From Leptodontidium sp. MPI-SDFR-AT-0119 (lineage: Eukaryota > Ascomycota > Leotiomycetes > Helotiales > Leptodontidiaceae), in NCBI GenBank assembly GCA_020726505.1, contig JAHLEZ010000013.1:2480001-2544000 (forward strand): a stretch of DNA of 64,000 nucleotides. The letters run 5' to 3'. A program made the position numbers and the translations under genes. Below are positions 43,041 to 53,376 of the stretch, piece by piece. Every line of letters starts with the position of its first letter. Position 1 is the stretch's first letter. Below the pieces are notes generated by a model that did no database searches, was not told the origin of the DNA, and worked only from the letters and a program-made list of their open reading frames with translations.

Positions 43041-46000
43041 CAACCCCTCACAACATAACCCTCAACTACTAAAGCTTGGGGGCAAGCTTTATGAAGGGGG
43101 GGACGAAGCGGTGCTGAGCGATGATAATGAAGGCGATACTATTCTCATCGAGTACTTAGAAAGAGAGTTTTGCGTCCCGAAATCAGTACTCAATGATTTT
43201 CAGCAAGAGGCAATCTCAGACACATTCCCGGAGGAGAAGTCAACTGCGGAACCATTCTTTCCTGGAGCTTTCAGAGCTGGTTCTTTGACTGAAGCCACGC
43301 CTACCTTCGAATGGACGAAGAACTATGACGATCTCCCGATCAAGAACCCCTTTCGGAGCACTCAGAACACCACTGCTCGGATCAACACTATGTACAAATC
43401 GAAAGCCAAGAAAGTCCAGCCAGTTGACGAAGCCGACCCTATAGGCGACCCCCCGGGAGGGAGAGATGATTGGTATGAGAGATCAAAAGACAGAGGGACT
43501 AAGCAAGAACAGTTGGGGAAATATCAAGATTTGTTACTACCACGCTTTACTAGCATACCCCGCAACTCCCGACTTACGCCGGAGAGACTAGCCAAACTTG
43601 ACGTCGGGAAGCTGTTACAACCTGAAGAGAGAGCTCTCTTCGATGAAATGATGATTAACAGAGAAGGAGCCATAGCGTTCGACTGGCCCGAATGTGGTAG
43701 ATTCCATGAAGATGTCTCTCCCCCAGTCGTCATCAAGACTATTGAGCACAAAGCTTGGCAAGCCCCTAACTTTCCGTTGCCACGAGCTTTGGTCCCGGAA
43801 GTCACGAAGATGGTGCAAGAGCGTCTCGATAAGGGTGTTCTTGAGCTTTCCGAAGGCCCATACCGAAATGCTTGGTTTTTGGTGAAAAAGAAGGAATCTG
43901 GAAAATACAGACTCATTAACTCAGCCACCATGCTAAATGCCGTCACACGAAGGGATGCCAATCTTCCACCTTCAGTAGATGAGTTCTCCGAAGAATTCGC
44001 CGGTTGCCACGTCGCTAGCCTCGTTGACCTGTACTCCGGCTATGATCAACAAACTCTCCACAAGTCCAGCCGAGACATGACTGCCTTCTATGTTCCGAAC
44101 GTAGGCCTAGTCAGGAACACAACTCTCCCCCAGGGTGCTACAAACTCTGTTGCTCAGTTTGTTAGAACGATTACTCGCATACTGAAGCCACTGATTCCTA
44201 GCGTGTCTATGCCATTCTTGGATGATGTAGGAGTTAAGGGACCATACACAGACTACAACCAAGAAGAAGCTCGTCCCGGAATCCGAAGATTTATCTTAGA
44301 GCACATTCAGAACCTCGACAAGACGCTGGAACGTTTGGAGAGAGCAGGCGCTACCATTGGACCGAAGTCTCAGTTTTGTCTAGACGGTATGGACATTGTG
44401 GGATACGCCTGCAACTCTGAGGGGAGAGAACCTTCGGCAAGACACTTGGTTAAGATCAAGAACTGGAACCCACCAGGCAACCTGACAGAAGTCAAGGCAT
44501 TCCTAGGCCTTGTTGTTTACTTCCGAATTTGGATCAAAAACTTCCGACTAATCGCTGAGCCATTGTACGCACTGTCTAGAAAAGGAGTCAAATTCTTCTG
44601 GGACCCAGAGATTCACGACAAAGCAATGCAAACTTTAAAAGATGCGTTGTGCTCATTCCCGGTTCTATGTCGGATTGATTACAGCGAGGGTGCTGGAGAG
44701 ATAGTTGTCGGTGTCGACTCAAGTGGCACAGGTTGGGGAGGTTTCCTCGGCCAAAGAGACCCTCTAACGAACAAGATACGACCTGCGAGGTACGAGAGTG
44801 GTTTTTGGAGCAAGACCGAAGCCAAGTATGATGCCACCAAGCGAGAGTGCAAAGGCATGCTTTACATTTTGAAGAAGCTCAAGATCTGGCTCGTTGGCGT
44901 GCACTTTGTTATTGAAACAGACGCCAACACCCTAGTTGCTCAACTAAATGGAGCCGCCCACGATCATCCTAGCGCCTTGCTTACTAGATGGCTTGCTTGG
45001 ATACGCCTGTTTGATTTCGAAGTTCGGCATGTCAAAGGCTCAACACACGTCGTTGCCGATCAGCTCTCTAGGAGGCCAAGGCATGCTGACGACACGCCGG
45101 AAGAGAGTGATGTGGACGAGGATTGGATACTTTCCGAGTTGGGAGCCTATGAGATCTGCCCTGTGGAAGCATCTAACGCCGAAGAACCCACCAATTCAGA
45201 ATCCGAAGAAGCAACAACGGACCCTGAACTACGCAAACGAAACGACATCTTGCTAGACATGAAAGCAAAAGTGCAACACCTAAGAGACGAAGGGGAACTC
45301 AGCTCCTCCGATGGTTCAAGCTCTGACGGAGAAGGGCTACCTGTCTTAACCAACAAATACAGCGAAGGATACCAGCAAATTGCCCGATACCTGACGACAC
45401 TCAAGACTCCCAAAGATATGACTAGAAAGCAGTTCCGTGTTTTTAAACGAGAAGCCTTGAACTACGGTGTGCACAGTCGCCGGATTTGGAGGCTCCCTGC
45501 AAAAGGTTCTGCTGTCAAGCTTGTTGTTGACACTGATAAGGAGAAGGAAATCATACTTCGGAGCTGCCACAACAATTCTGGTCACAAAGGGAGAGAAAGC
45601 ACCTACCACCGCATCGCCACGCGGTACTTTTGGAAGGGACTGTTTACTGACTGTATGGAATACGTCCGAACATGCAAGAATTGTCAACTCCGATCAGCAA
45701 AGCGTCTTGAGGAGCCTCTTTACCCTACAGCATCAAATGGACTCATGGAAAAGTGGGCATTGGATGTTACCTACATGCCACCACACAGGGGAAAAGGCTA
45801 CCTTGTTGTTGCAAGAGACGACATGAGTGGATGGGCTGAAGCTAGAGCTCTCCCTACTAGAGAGGCCAAACACATCGCTGCTTTCATCTGGGAAGATATC
45901 ATTTGCCGTCATGGGTTGTTTTGGAGACTTGTTGTGGATGGAGGAACTGAGAATATGGGGGAAGTGCTGGAACTACTCAACAAAATGGAGGTCGAGCGAA

Positions 46001-46848
46001 TCAAGATCTCGGCATATAACGCCAGAGCCAATGGAATGATCGAACGAGGCCATGGACCTATCAAGAATGCCTTGTCAAAAATGGAAGGACGTTGGACTGA
46101 TAACCTTTCCGCAGTGTTGTTTGCTGACAGAACTACTGTGCATGGTCCAACTGGTTACACACCATTCTACATGGTGTACGGCAGGGAGGCGATCTTACCT
46201 ATCGAGACAAGAAACCCAACATGGAGAACGTTGTTCACTGAGGAGGTTCGTGACCGATCGAAGTTACTACAGCTTAGGGCTACACAGTTTCAGATGAGAC
46301 AGGAACACATCGATGAGGCTATCTTCAGGAAGACTCGGCGTCGTCAAGAAGGCAAGGAAGCCTTTGATCTCAAACACGACATACGGAAGAGACCATTTAA
46401 AAAGAAAGACTTAGTCCTTCGCTGGGACTCAGTACGAGAGAATGACATGTCCTCAAACCGAGCACTCGACTTCAGGTGGCTAGGTCCCTACGAGATCGCT
46501 GAAACCTACACCGATAAAGGTTATTACAGACTTAAGGAACTCGGCGATGATGGCTCCTGGCTACGACAAACCTTCGCCGGCAATAAGCTCAAGCTCTTCC
46601 ACAAGAGGAACAACTTCATTTACAACGATAGTGATAAAGTGGGAGAGGCCTCTAGTGAAGACGACAACCTGACCTCTCTGAACCTTGAACCAGACATTGA
46701 TTTGCAACACCTCAACGACCCCGAATTCTTAGAGAACCCTACGATTCCGACGATACAGCGTGTTAGGGACGATGGGATAGTGATCAGAGTCCCCGAATTA
46801 TCAGCACAGCAGCGCAGTGAGTACCGAGTAGTGTCTGACTCGGAATAA
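43027..46848 (+). CDS. pol: Ty3/gypsy Pol: reverse transcriptase, RNase H, integrase
   Basis: Given here from the first residue of the listed frame (TTG). There is no in-frame ATG near the start, so translation probably comes from -1 frameshifting at 42988. RT (residues about 240-450) has LVDLYSGYDQQTLH, LPQGATNSVAQF and the active-site FLDDVGV at about residue 396. RNase H (about 560-680) has VVGVDSSGTGWGG, KRECKGMLYIL and VIETDANTLVAQL. Integrase has the HHCC zinc domain (HNNSGHKG ... CKNCQ, about 845-890), catalytic Asp in WALDVTYM (about 912), Asp971 (VVDGGTEN) and Glu1006 (NGMIERGH), and the GPY-type module LGPYEIAETY. The RT-RH-IN order defines Ty3/gypsy. No chromodomain was recognised at the C-terminus. 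All catalytic residues are present. Confidence 0.95.
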   Translation: MECSINPSQHNPQLLKLGGKLYEGGDEAVLSDDNEGDTILIEYLEREFCVPKSVLNDFQQEAISDTFPEEKSTAEPFFPGAFRAGSLTEATPTFEWTKNYDDLPIKNPFRSTQNTTARINTMYKSKAKKVQPVDEADPIGDPPGGRDDWYERSKDRGTKQEQLGKYQDLLLPRFTSIPRNSRLTPERLAKLDVGKLLQPEERALFDEMMINREGAIAFDWPECGRFHEDVSPPVVIKTIEHKAWQAPNFPLPRALVPEVTKMVQERLDKGVLELSEGPYRNAWFLVKKKESGKYRLINSATMLNAVTRRDANLPPSVDEFSEEFAGCHVASLVDLYSGYDQQTLHKSSRDMTAFYVPNVGLVRNTTLPQGATNSVAQFVRTITRILKPLIPSVSMPFLDDVGVKGPYTDYNQEEARPGIRRFILEHIQNLDKTLERLERAGATIGPKSQFCLDGMDIVGYACNSEGREPSARHLVKIKNWNPPGNLTEVKAFLGLVVYFRIWIKNFRLIAEPLYALSRKGVKFFWDPEIHDKAMQTLKDALCSFPVLCRIDYSEGAGEIVVGVDSSGTGWGGFLGQRDPLTNKIRPARYESGFWSKTEAKYDATKRECKGMLYILKKLKIWLVGVHFVIETDANTLVAQLNGAAHDHPSALLTRWLAWIRLFDFEVRHVKGSTHVVADQLSRRPRHADDTPEESDVDEDWILSELGAYEICPVEASNAEEPTNSESEEATTDPELRKRNDILLDMKAKVQHLRDEGELSSSDGSSSDGEGLPVLTNKYSEGYQQIARYLTTLKTPKDMTRKQFRVFKREALNYGVHSRRIWRLPAKGSAVKLVVDTDKEKEIILRSCHNNSGHKGRESTYHRIATRYFWKGLFTDCMEYVRTCKNCQLRSAKRLEEPLYPTASNGLMEKWALDVTYMPPHRGKGYLVVARDDMSGWAEARALPTREAKHIAAFIWEDIICRHGLFWRLVVDGGTENMGEVLELLNKMEVERIKISAYNARANGMIERGHGPIKNALSKMEGRWTDNLSAVLFADRTTVHGPTGYTPFYMVYGREAILPIETRNPTWRTLFTEEVRDRSKLLQLRATQFQMRQEHIDEAIFRKTRRRQEGKEAFDLKHDIRKRPFKKKDLVLRWDSVRENDMSSNRALDFRWLGPYEIAETYTDKGYYRLKELGDDGSWLRQTFAGNKLKLFHKRNNFIYNDSDKVGEASSEDDNLTSLNLEPDIDLQHLNDPEFLENPTIPTIQRVRDDGIVIRVPELSAQQRSEYRVVSDSE
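43093..43106 (+). other. Internal purine tract matching the 3' polypurine tract
   Basis: GAAGGGGGGGACGA lies inside early Pol. The same core GAAGGGGGGGACG occurs at 47027 and at 50176, next to the 3' LTR. It could be a central polypurine tract. Confidence 0.5.
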
Positions 46849-47026
46849 ACATGCACGCTCCACACGCTAGCGTCGCCGACAACATTTCTTCAGCTAAATA
46901 AACCTGGCCCCGATAACTGTCACTCACTTCCACGAGCAACCGTCGCGACACGAAACTTAAAGCTAACACTTCGGTATTGAGGCTTTGGTGTTGAGGAGCT
47001 GGTACGAGGACGCACCCCCAGTCTTT

Positions 47027-47040
47027 GAAGGGGGGGACGA
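47027..47040 (+). other. Second copy of the polypurine tract
   Basis: GTCTTTGAAGGGGGGGACGA (47021-47040) repeats the sequence before the 3' LTR (TCTTTGAAGGGGGGGACGCA, 50171-50190). It suggests a duplicated end or an old internal boundary. Confidence 0.6.
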
Positions 47041-50000
47041 CATGCTGCCGCACATTAAAATCATCAAAATGATCGCCAAACCGACTTCGTACTGCCAAGA
47101 ACCACGATTCAGGACACCTCAGCACTACAACAAACACGAAGAAGAGCCTATGTAGCCCTGAGCAAGTCAGAGAGAACATTGGCCCCGCGCTACAAGAACA
47201 CCTATCTCTCGGAGCAAAACTCAACAAGAAACCAGCGCCCTCATAGACTACCTGCCGCATGCGAACATACAACAGGTTTAGAACGAGACTGCCATCATCA
47301 AGCCAGCGATATTCTAGGCGGCAAAAAGTAACTTCGTTTGAATGGGCCAGTTGTCGGGCTCGATCCGCAGGACTAGATTCCAAAACGGCAGGTTGAACCT
47401 GTGGCCTAGGCCAGAAATTCGAGTCCAACGTGCTAGACACCCCGAAGAATACAGACGCAACATACCCAGGCGCCAACTCTCGGCAATTGATAAAAAGAGA
47501 GGAAACAACGGAGCAAGTCCATTGTTCCCAGGGACAAAGCCAACACCCACAGAGCCATCAACCCAATGTAGCGCACAGCGATCTATGAAGGACAACACCA
47601 AGAGCACCATCGACAAACTAGCCTTGAACCGGTAAGCAGATCACACGATCTATGTAAGGCAGGCAGAAGTCTAGGAAATCTCCCAGCGAAGAGCCAACAA
47701 CACGCTCGGAATCAGAGCCGTGCTCTCTGAAACCTTAAGTCAACAACCACAATATAGCCAACACCAACCCCACCCCACGTGCTAGAGATCTGAGCATGCC
47801 ATCGGCCGACGACCCCTAGCTGGTGAACCTTTCAGGGATCGAGTGTTAGTCGACTACCCCCAATCAGCTCTGCCCAAAGTCTCTCGCCTGCTAGGTCAGG
47901 GCCCCTTCTGCATATACGTCGATACCTCCCAGTCCCTTCCCGTCGGAAAGTCTGAAAGAATAAGGACTTCTCTTGCCGTTCACCAGTGCTAGTAGACAAG
48001 AGGTAGCATACTTCGCACTCAGAGTGCTAGCAGGAGACTGCAAGTTATGGACAACTTTCAAATATGGTACAATGGCTCTGTGACCATGACAAGCCTGCAA
48101 GCAGGAGTGCCGCCATTCCAGGCTCGCATCAACATCGCTAAAGCAATGAAGACTCCATACCCTCGACCTCCAGCCAGGTTCAGCAATGAGTACTAGCAAC
48201 CAATCAAGGCTAAGGGGGCGACCCTAGGTGTTCTCATGGATGTTTCGTCACCGCCTACTGCATCATTCCGAGAGGTGTCGTTAGGTAGAACGGACAGGGA
48301 CAAAGCCAACAACCCACAGAGCAACCGGTCAGGAGTCAAGTCTAGCTTCGACCTCAAGATCAACAACAAGTTCTTCAACCCCCATTAAAGAACTGAAGTA
48401 ATCAAGAGACCTCAACCATGACCGAACCACCATTCCGAGAAGATCTCTAGCCAACGGGACCCCACAGCATGCCATCCCATGCTTAGCTACTGCCAGCTCA
48501 ACAGTGCTTGAGTTGACTAAACTCTTTTGCCCCCAGAAAGCTCAGCTGTTTCAAAGACCCTCTGTTAGCTTCAACAATAGGAGGTGACTTACCTTCATGG
48601 AGAGAAGGGGCCATTTCCACCACACCAAGAACCAAGAACCTATTGTAGCCTCCCAACCCTGCTCGACGCATTACGACCGTTAGTTTGCCCACTCCTCCCG
48701 GCTTTCTGCCATAAACCTTCGAAGTTGGCGGATCCAGCCTCCACCCCATCCAACCAACCAATTGATGAGAGACTGGCGGAATGATGCCACCTATCTTCAG
48801 CAGTGTGACTTGCGCAGGTGCAACAAGAGCGTATCTGTGGAGGGACCCGAAAGCTACTCAGTGACCCATTACCAAGGGAAGATCAGTACGGCGCGACACG
48901 CACGTTCTTAGCCCAAGGGGTGGAGTTTGATGCGGGTAGTCGCACGAGGTGGCCTTGATTCCCATTGGTTTACGAACCTGAAGAAGACAGATGGCATCGT
49001 TTCCTTGACCTATAGAGAGAATGTAAGCACCGGCGCTGCGAAGAGGTTGGACAGTTTGATACTCAGCTGGATGACGTCAAGGTGAAGTCCTGGAGTTCAC
49101 TTTGGTTATTTCTCAAAACACGAGTTGAGGACTGAAGACAGTGGTCGCACTGCGATTGGTGTGGGAAAGGTGTTGGCATAATCTGTGAATAGCCAGTCAA
49201 GTACAAGAGAAGAGATGGGAGCATAACTCACGAAGTTGAGACGCGTTGAGGCCTCCATGGTGTTGACCTTTGGTGTTGAAGCTGAGAGCGCTTGGGCTGA
49301 GATGGAGCGAACCGATTTTGATGGCACCGCCAAGGTGGCTGACTACGAAGGACTCTTCTTGAAGGTCTATGACGAGTTAGCAGAGCTCAGATGGTGGTGT
49401 GGAAGGTCAACCTACCGCGTTGAGGTGACTTGACTTCATGCTGAAGTTGTTGTTTGGAGATCGAAGTACGGAAAGCTGAGGAGAGACTACGCACAGGTCA
49501 ACGCAGGTGTTGTGAAGGGAAGTTGTCGGCTGGCAAGAAGAAAAGCAAGGAAGGAAAAGCTCTCTGCTACGTCACCTCTACGGCTAGACAACAGCGAAGT
49601 TGAAGGTGTTGAGCTCCAATGGCGCGCTGAAGTTGATGGTGAAGGCCAAGGTTGTTGCCCTGAAGGTACTGAATGGCGAAGAATTGGCGGCAGAGGGACC
49701 TTTGAGGATACCTGGAGTCATGGTAGCTGAAGTTATCGTTGAGTGGAAGAAGATCTTGCCTTGGTAGTGTAGGAAAAGTAATGGTGAAGTCGATCTTGAC
49801 ATGAGCTTGGCGGGGAAGTTTGCTTTCTTTGGAGGTGTTACAACGAGAGAAGGTGTAGGAGGTGTTGTTTGATTGATGGAAAGAAGGAGGAAAGAGATCG
49901 AGACGCGTTGAGGTGCTTTATGGAGAGAATGGTGTTGAGGAGAGATTGTTGTATTTGGGGAGTTGAAGTTGGAAGGTTGGTGGGGGAGAGCCAGCCTTAT

Positions 50001-50175
50001 GTAGGGGGGCAGGAAGGTGCTAAGCGAGACGATTGTTTGCTTCAAAGGTGACAGGTCAAGTATCACGGGACTTTGCATGCACTGGCTGCATAGCATCCTG
50101 CTGACGATTTGAGACGCTCTGATTGGTTGTTTACTTCTTTTTGATATATATTGCTCGAGGACGAGCAGAGTCTTT

Positions 50176-50190
50176 GAAGGGGGGGACGCA
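50176..50190 (+). other. 3' polypurine tract
   Basis: GAAGGGGGGGACGCA abuts the 3' LTR start TGTGG at 50191. It is the usual plus-strand primer position. Confidence 0.8.
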
Positions 50191-50470
50191 TGTGGTGGGG
50201 ACAGCCCCTGATTTCTTTTGTCACATGACTGCGCTGGTCCTTCGCACATATAAGGAGCCAACACTTGACTACAGAACGTCAAGAACGCAACACCAGATAT
50301 ATTCTATTTATTAGAACCTTTTCCCTCCCCTCCTTTGCCGATTCGTACTCTCTAGATATGTGATATCTTTAGATTTGATTGATCTGTTATTTACAGAGCC
50401 TAGAATCTCCTCCGGTGGCTCGCTACATGCTACCCTCTTGTTGTGTGGATTGGGGTTCGTCCCTCCCACA
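50191..50470 (+). repeat. 3' LTR of the Ty3/gypsy element
   Basis: 280 bp, identical by eye to 38322-38601. It is followed by the GTAT duplication. Confidence 0.95.
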
Positions 50471-51830
50471 GTATATAAAGGGGCTCTCCCTCGAGCTCCT
50501 TCTTCAAACCTTCGTACAAAATAAAAGGCATAACAAAGCATACGAACCACGGGTTTTCGTGCTACGTGCCACCTTTTTGATACCACCCCCTTACAAACGA
50601 GTATATACCGACAGTTACGGAGATCTTATTACACACGATTATATCGTTAACTGGAAGCCGATTATTTGTATGAACGGGGATTAATGCCTCTAGAGTTATA
50701 GTGTATTTGCGTTAGTTACCTTCTTGGTAGATCTTTGGCTAACTTTAAGTCATAGGCGAGCTCTACTGTTAGGTTTATTCTCCTTTTCTCGTTTCGTGAC
50801 GGGCGGAAGCTTTTTTACGAATAGTTTCTTAATTTATATCTGCTTTTTTCTATTACGGCGTTAATCGCTATTAGACGTTACGTATTTTTAAAAAAGCCGG
50901 CGGAGATATTTTTATAGATCGGCATATGTTTGTAGTTTAGGATGACGATACTTTATTAGCTTATGTTTGTATTTAGAAACTTTGTTATTAGCAGGCTATT
51001 TACAAAAGCGGTAGTAACTCGCCTCTCAAATTCCTACTTATTTAATAAGTTGCTTATAAAGCCGTCAAACGTATTGTAAGTCGATATTACTATGCCTAGA
51101 AAGTGAAAGGTTAAGGCTAGTTAGTATATTTTTCTTTTAATCCCTAAACTTAGGGTCTTAGTAGGACTACGAGGACACCTTTTTATAATTTCGTGGTGGG
51201 ATTAGAGCTAGAAAGGGTTAATAATCTTCCTCTTAGTAAAGTTAAGGACGGGGTTTACCGGGCAGTTAGATAGGTGTACTAATAGAAAGCTTCTTGTATT
51301 CATTAATGGATTATACGGGATATAGCGTAAGTTTAGAGACTACGAAATAGTAATTATGTTTGCCATCGGGATCGGCATAGCAGGCTATATTCTATATATT
51401 AAGGACCTTATTAGCGGATATAATAATTACTAAGTACAGACGCGTCGGATTCTCCTCGTTTAGCAAATAAATAAAAAAAGTAAGTTAAAGAGAAGAAAAG
51501 TCTTTTTGCCGCTTCTAATTTTCTTTTAGGCTAAGAGCAATAGGTTAAGAGTTAAATGGATAGTCTCCTCGATAGTGATACTAAATATGTACGTATGCGT
51601 TATCTAAAATTGTTAGCTTGCTAATATTACGTAGATCCTCGAGGTTTGCCTTTATATCTAGGACTACGGGAAGAAAGATTTGAAATATAGGAGTCATTCT
51701 AAGATCAAGAAGATATTTACCCCCCCCCCCCCCCCCCCCCCCTCGAATGTTGTTAAAGTACTCGAAACTAAGTTGGAATCCCACCGAGGCAAGGTGATGG
51801 TCTCCCGTAGGCGTCGGTTCATCGCATCCC
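50471..51830. other. AT-rich relic to the right of the Ty3 element, with a poly-C tract
   Basis: It starts GTATATAAAGGGGCTCTCCC, a TATA-like box followed by pyrimidine-rich sequence typical of a fungal LTR or promoter, then drifts into TA-rich stop-dense DNA from about 50590. A run of 23 C occupies 51720-51742. No gene is recognised. It probably continues the relic that was cut by the Ty3 insertion. Confidence 0.55.
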
Positions 51831-52522
51831 TAGGTCACTAGCTAACATCATAATAGAATGTGCTGATCCAGTTATGGCCGACAAAGTCCGCAGGGAGGTC
51901 CAGCGGAGAATGAATAAGAGGGTACGCCTGGTCGAGCTAGATTTCTAGCCATTCTTGCGAGAGACAGGGTGACCGTCATCTAATGACATGGAATTCAAGT
52001 GCAAGGGCTGAGAAATCAAGTGCCAATGCTCACTAGTTAGATGGCAAGCACACTTACCGGGGCTTTGGCAGAGTAGGTTATTAGACTAGGTTGAAAAACG
52101 ATCTAATTTACCTGCCGTGCTGCGAGTTCCTGGTTGAAAAGAAAAAAGGCGATGTAAAGTTTTTCGAGGTTATGACCGACCGAGTCTCCTCCGCTTCCGT
52201 TGCTGTTGTTGGAACCAACATGCTGTGCCGCCAACAAATATATAACTCTTCCGGGTGGGCTGATCGGGGTGTGACGAGACGTGTCAAATTCAGCTCACAT
52301 TCTGGTCGTATCTCGGCCCACTTTGGCGAACCGGATTGCCAAATACAGCTGGAATGTCGTACATATTCGCCATTTCCAGCAAGCCTTTGATTACTAGCAT
52401 ATGGTACGTACATGGGAGTGTAACGAGTGTTCGAGTGGGCATGATGTAGCAACATATTTGAATTCCAGCTTATAAACACCATGTCCTCGCCCGGAACCAA
52501 GAAATTCAGAGTTTCGCGAAGC

Positions 52523-53376
52523 TTACTTCTTGCTAAAATCAACATACTTTGAGCCGACGAAGCTAGCATTCCAGGGTCCTTGCTCCTTCTTTGACGCAAG
52601 CTCCAGATAGAAATTGGCATGGTTCTCCCCACTGATCTCATAATTGGCCGGGGTTCCATCTGCCTTCCTCTCATCACCAAAGTAGAAACTATTGGTAGAA
52701 GAAAGTCACCGTCAGCTCTAGTTCACCCGTTTCCCCTTCAATTCTCTGTGCGTGAGGTTCTCTAGACTCACTTGAAACCCTTCTCGGCGTACACGGTGGC
52801 CAAGCCCTGAATCAGATGAGCGGTCGCACTCTTCCCCACGCCAAGATCGAGCAGGAGGCTAGGCATGGGCATGAAAGGCAGGAAGTTGCCGGTGAAAATG
52901 AAGGTTTTGTTCGTGTCGGATGGCAGGGTTTCAAAACCGGCTACGGCTTCCTTAGCTGCCGCATATACACTCGTCGTGTTCACGGCGAGGTTCGCGGCGA
53001 AGCTGGAGACGGTGTGAGCGAATGGATCAGGATTGAAATTCGCGGCAGCGGCTATAAGAAAAGATCAGCAAAGCGCACTTTTCCACATATTGAGTACCGT
53101 AGGTTTGGCTTCTGCAATGACGGGACGAGAATACGCGCCATTGTAGATGATGACGTTTGGAGTTCCGATCTTGGCTTTCACCTCGTCGAATACTGATTTG
53201 ATTGACAAGGGCTCGGCGAAGTCGGCCTGGATGACGAGATCTCTGGTGTTGTCCTTGTGATGGGTAATCGTCCGTGTTGCGAGAGCGACCTTGTAACTAT
53301 TCTTTGCGAACGCCTCGGCGGTCTTCGTGCCGACGTTGGCTCCCGCTCCAAGAATGAGGACGACTTGAGTTGCCAT
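52523..53376 (-). CDS. Short-chain dehydrogenase/reductase (SDR)
   Basis: The start is MATQVVLILGAGANVGTKTA, a Rossmann fold with the GxGxxxG-type glycine motif. It then has KVALATRTI, IQADFAEPLSIKSVF and NVIIYNGAYS (the NAG-like motif). The second exon reads NFNPDPFAHTVSSFAANLAV, NTTSVYAAAKEAVAGF, TFIFTGNFL and GVGKSATAHLIQGL. The last exon (52688-52523) ends WNASFVGSKYVDFSKK. The intron 52771-52689 is well defined (GTGAGT...TAG) and keeps frame. The first junction is unclear: between 53105 and 53050 the same frame carries one TGA, so either a short intron is present or the gene is broken. A canonical YxxxK catalytic pair is not obvious, as in NmrA/SDR-like fungal proteins of this type. It would be an NAD(P)-dependent oxidoreductase of unknown substrate. 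Confidence 0.75.

Larger units (their letters stand above)
46849..50190 (+). other. 3.3-kb untranslated 3' region of the Ty3 element
   Basis: No sense frame with a known domain occurs between Pol and the 3' LTR. Two long antisense frames (47476-46784, 230 aa, and 50282-49584, 232 aa) lack recognisable domains and are probably chance. The stretch 49230-50000 is dense in GTTGAAG, GTTGAGG and GGTGTTGA words. The second purine tract is at 47027-47040. Most Ty3/gypsy elements have a much shorter region here. Confidence 0.7.
38322..50470 (+). mobile_element. Intact 12.1-kb Ty3/gypsy LTR retrotransposon
   Basis: Two 280-bp LTRs (38322-38601, 50191-50470) appear identical, begin TGTGG and end CCACA. 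The flanks give a GTAT duplication (38318-38321 and 50471-50474); counting the shared A, AGTAT. Inside are Gag-protease (39482-42994) and Pol (43027-46848) linked by a -1 frameshift signal, then 3.3 kb without a clear sense gene, and a purine tract GAAGGGGGGGACGCA against the 3' LTR. No RIP-like stops are seen. Identical LTRs and open frames point to recent transposition. Confidence 0.95.

Noticed and set aside
46784..47476. 230-codon antisense frame overlapping the Pol end
   Set aside because: No domain recognised, composition mirrors the sense strand, and it overlaps an intact Pol C-terminus. Probably chance.
49584..50282. 232-codon antisense frame running into the 3' LTR
   Set aside because: Ser/Pro/Thr-rich because it is the complement of the GTTGA-rich stretch; its start lies in the LTR.
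52108..52680. 190-codon minus frame overlapping the SDR gene
   Set aside because: It shares DNA with the last SDR exon in a different frame; the SDR frame matches a known family, this one does not.
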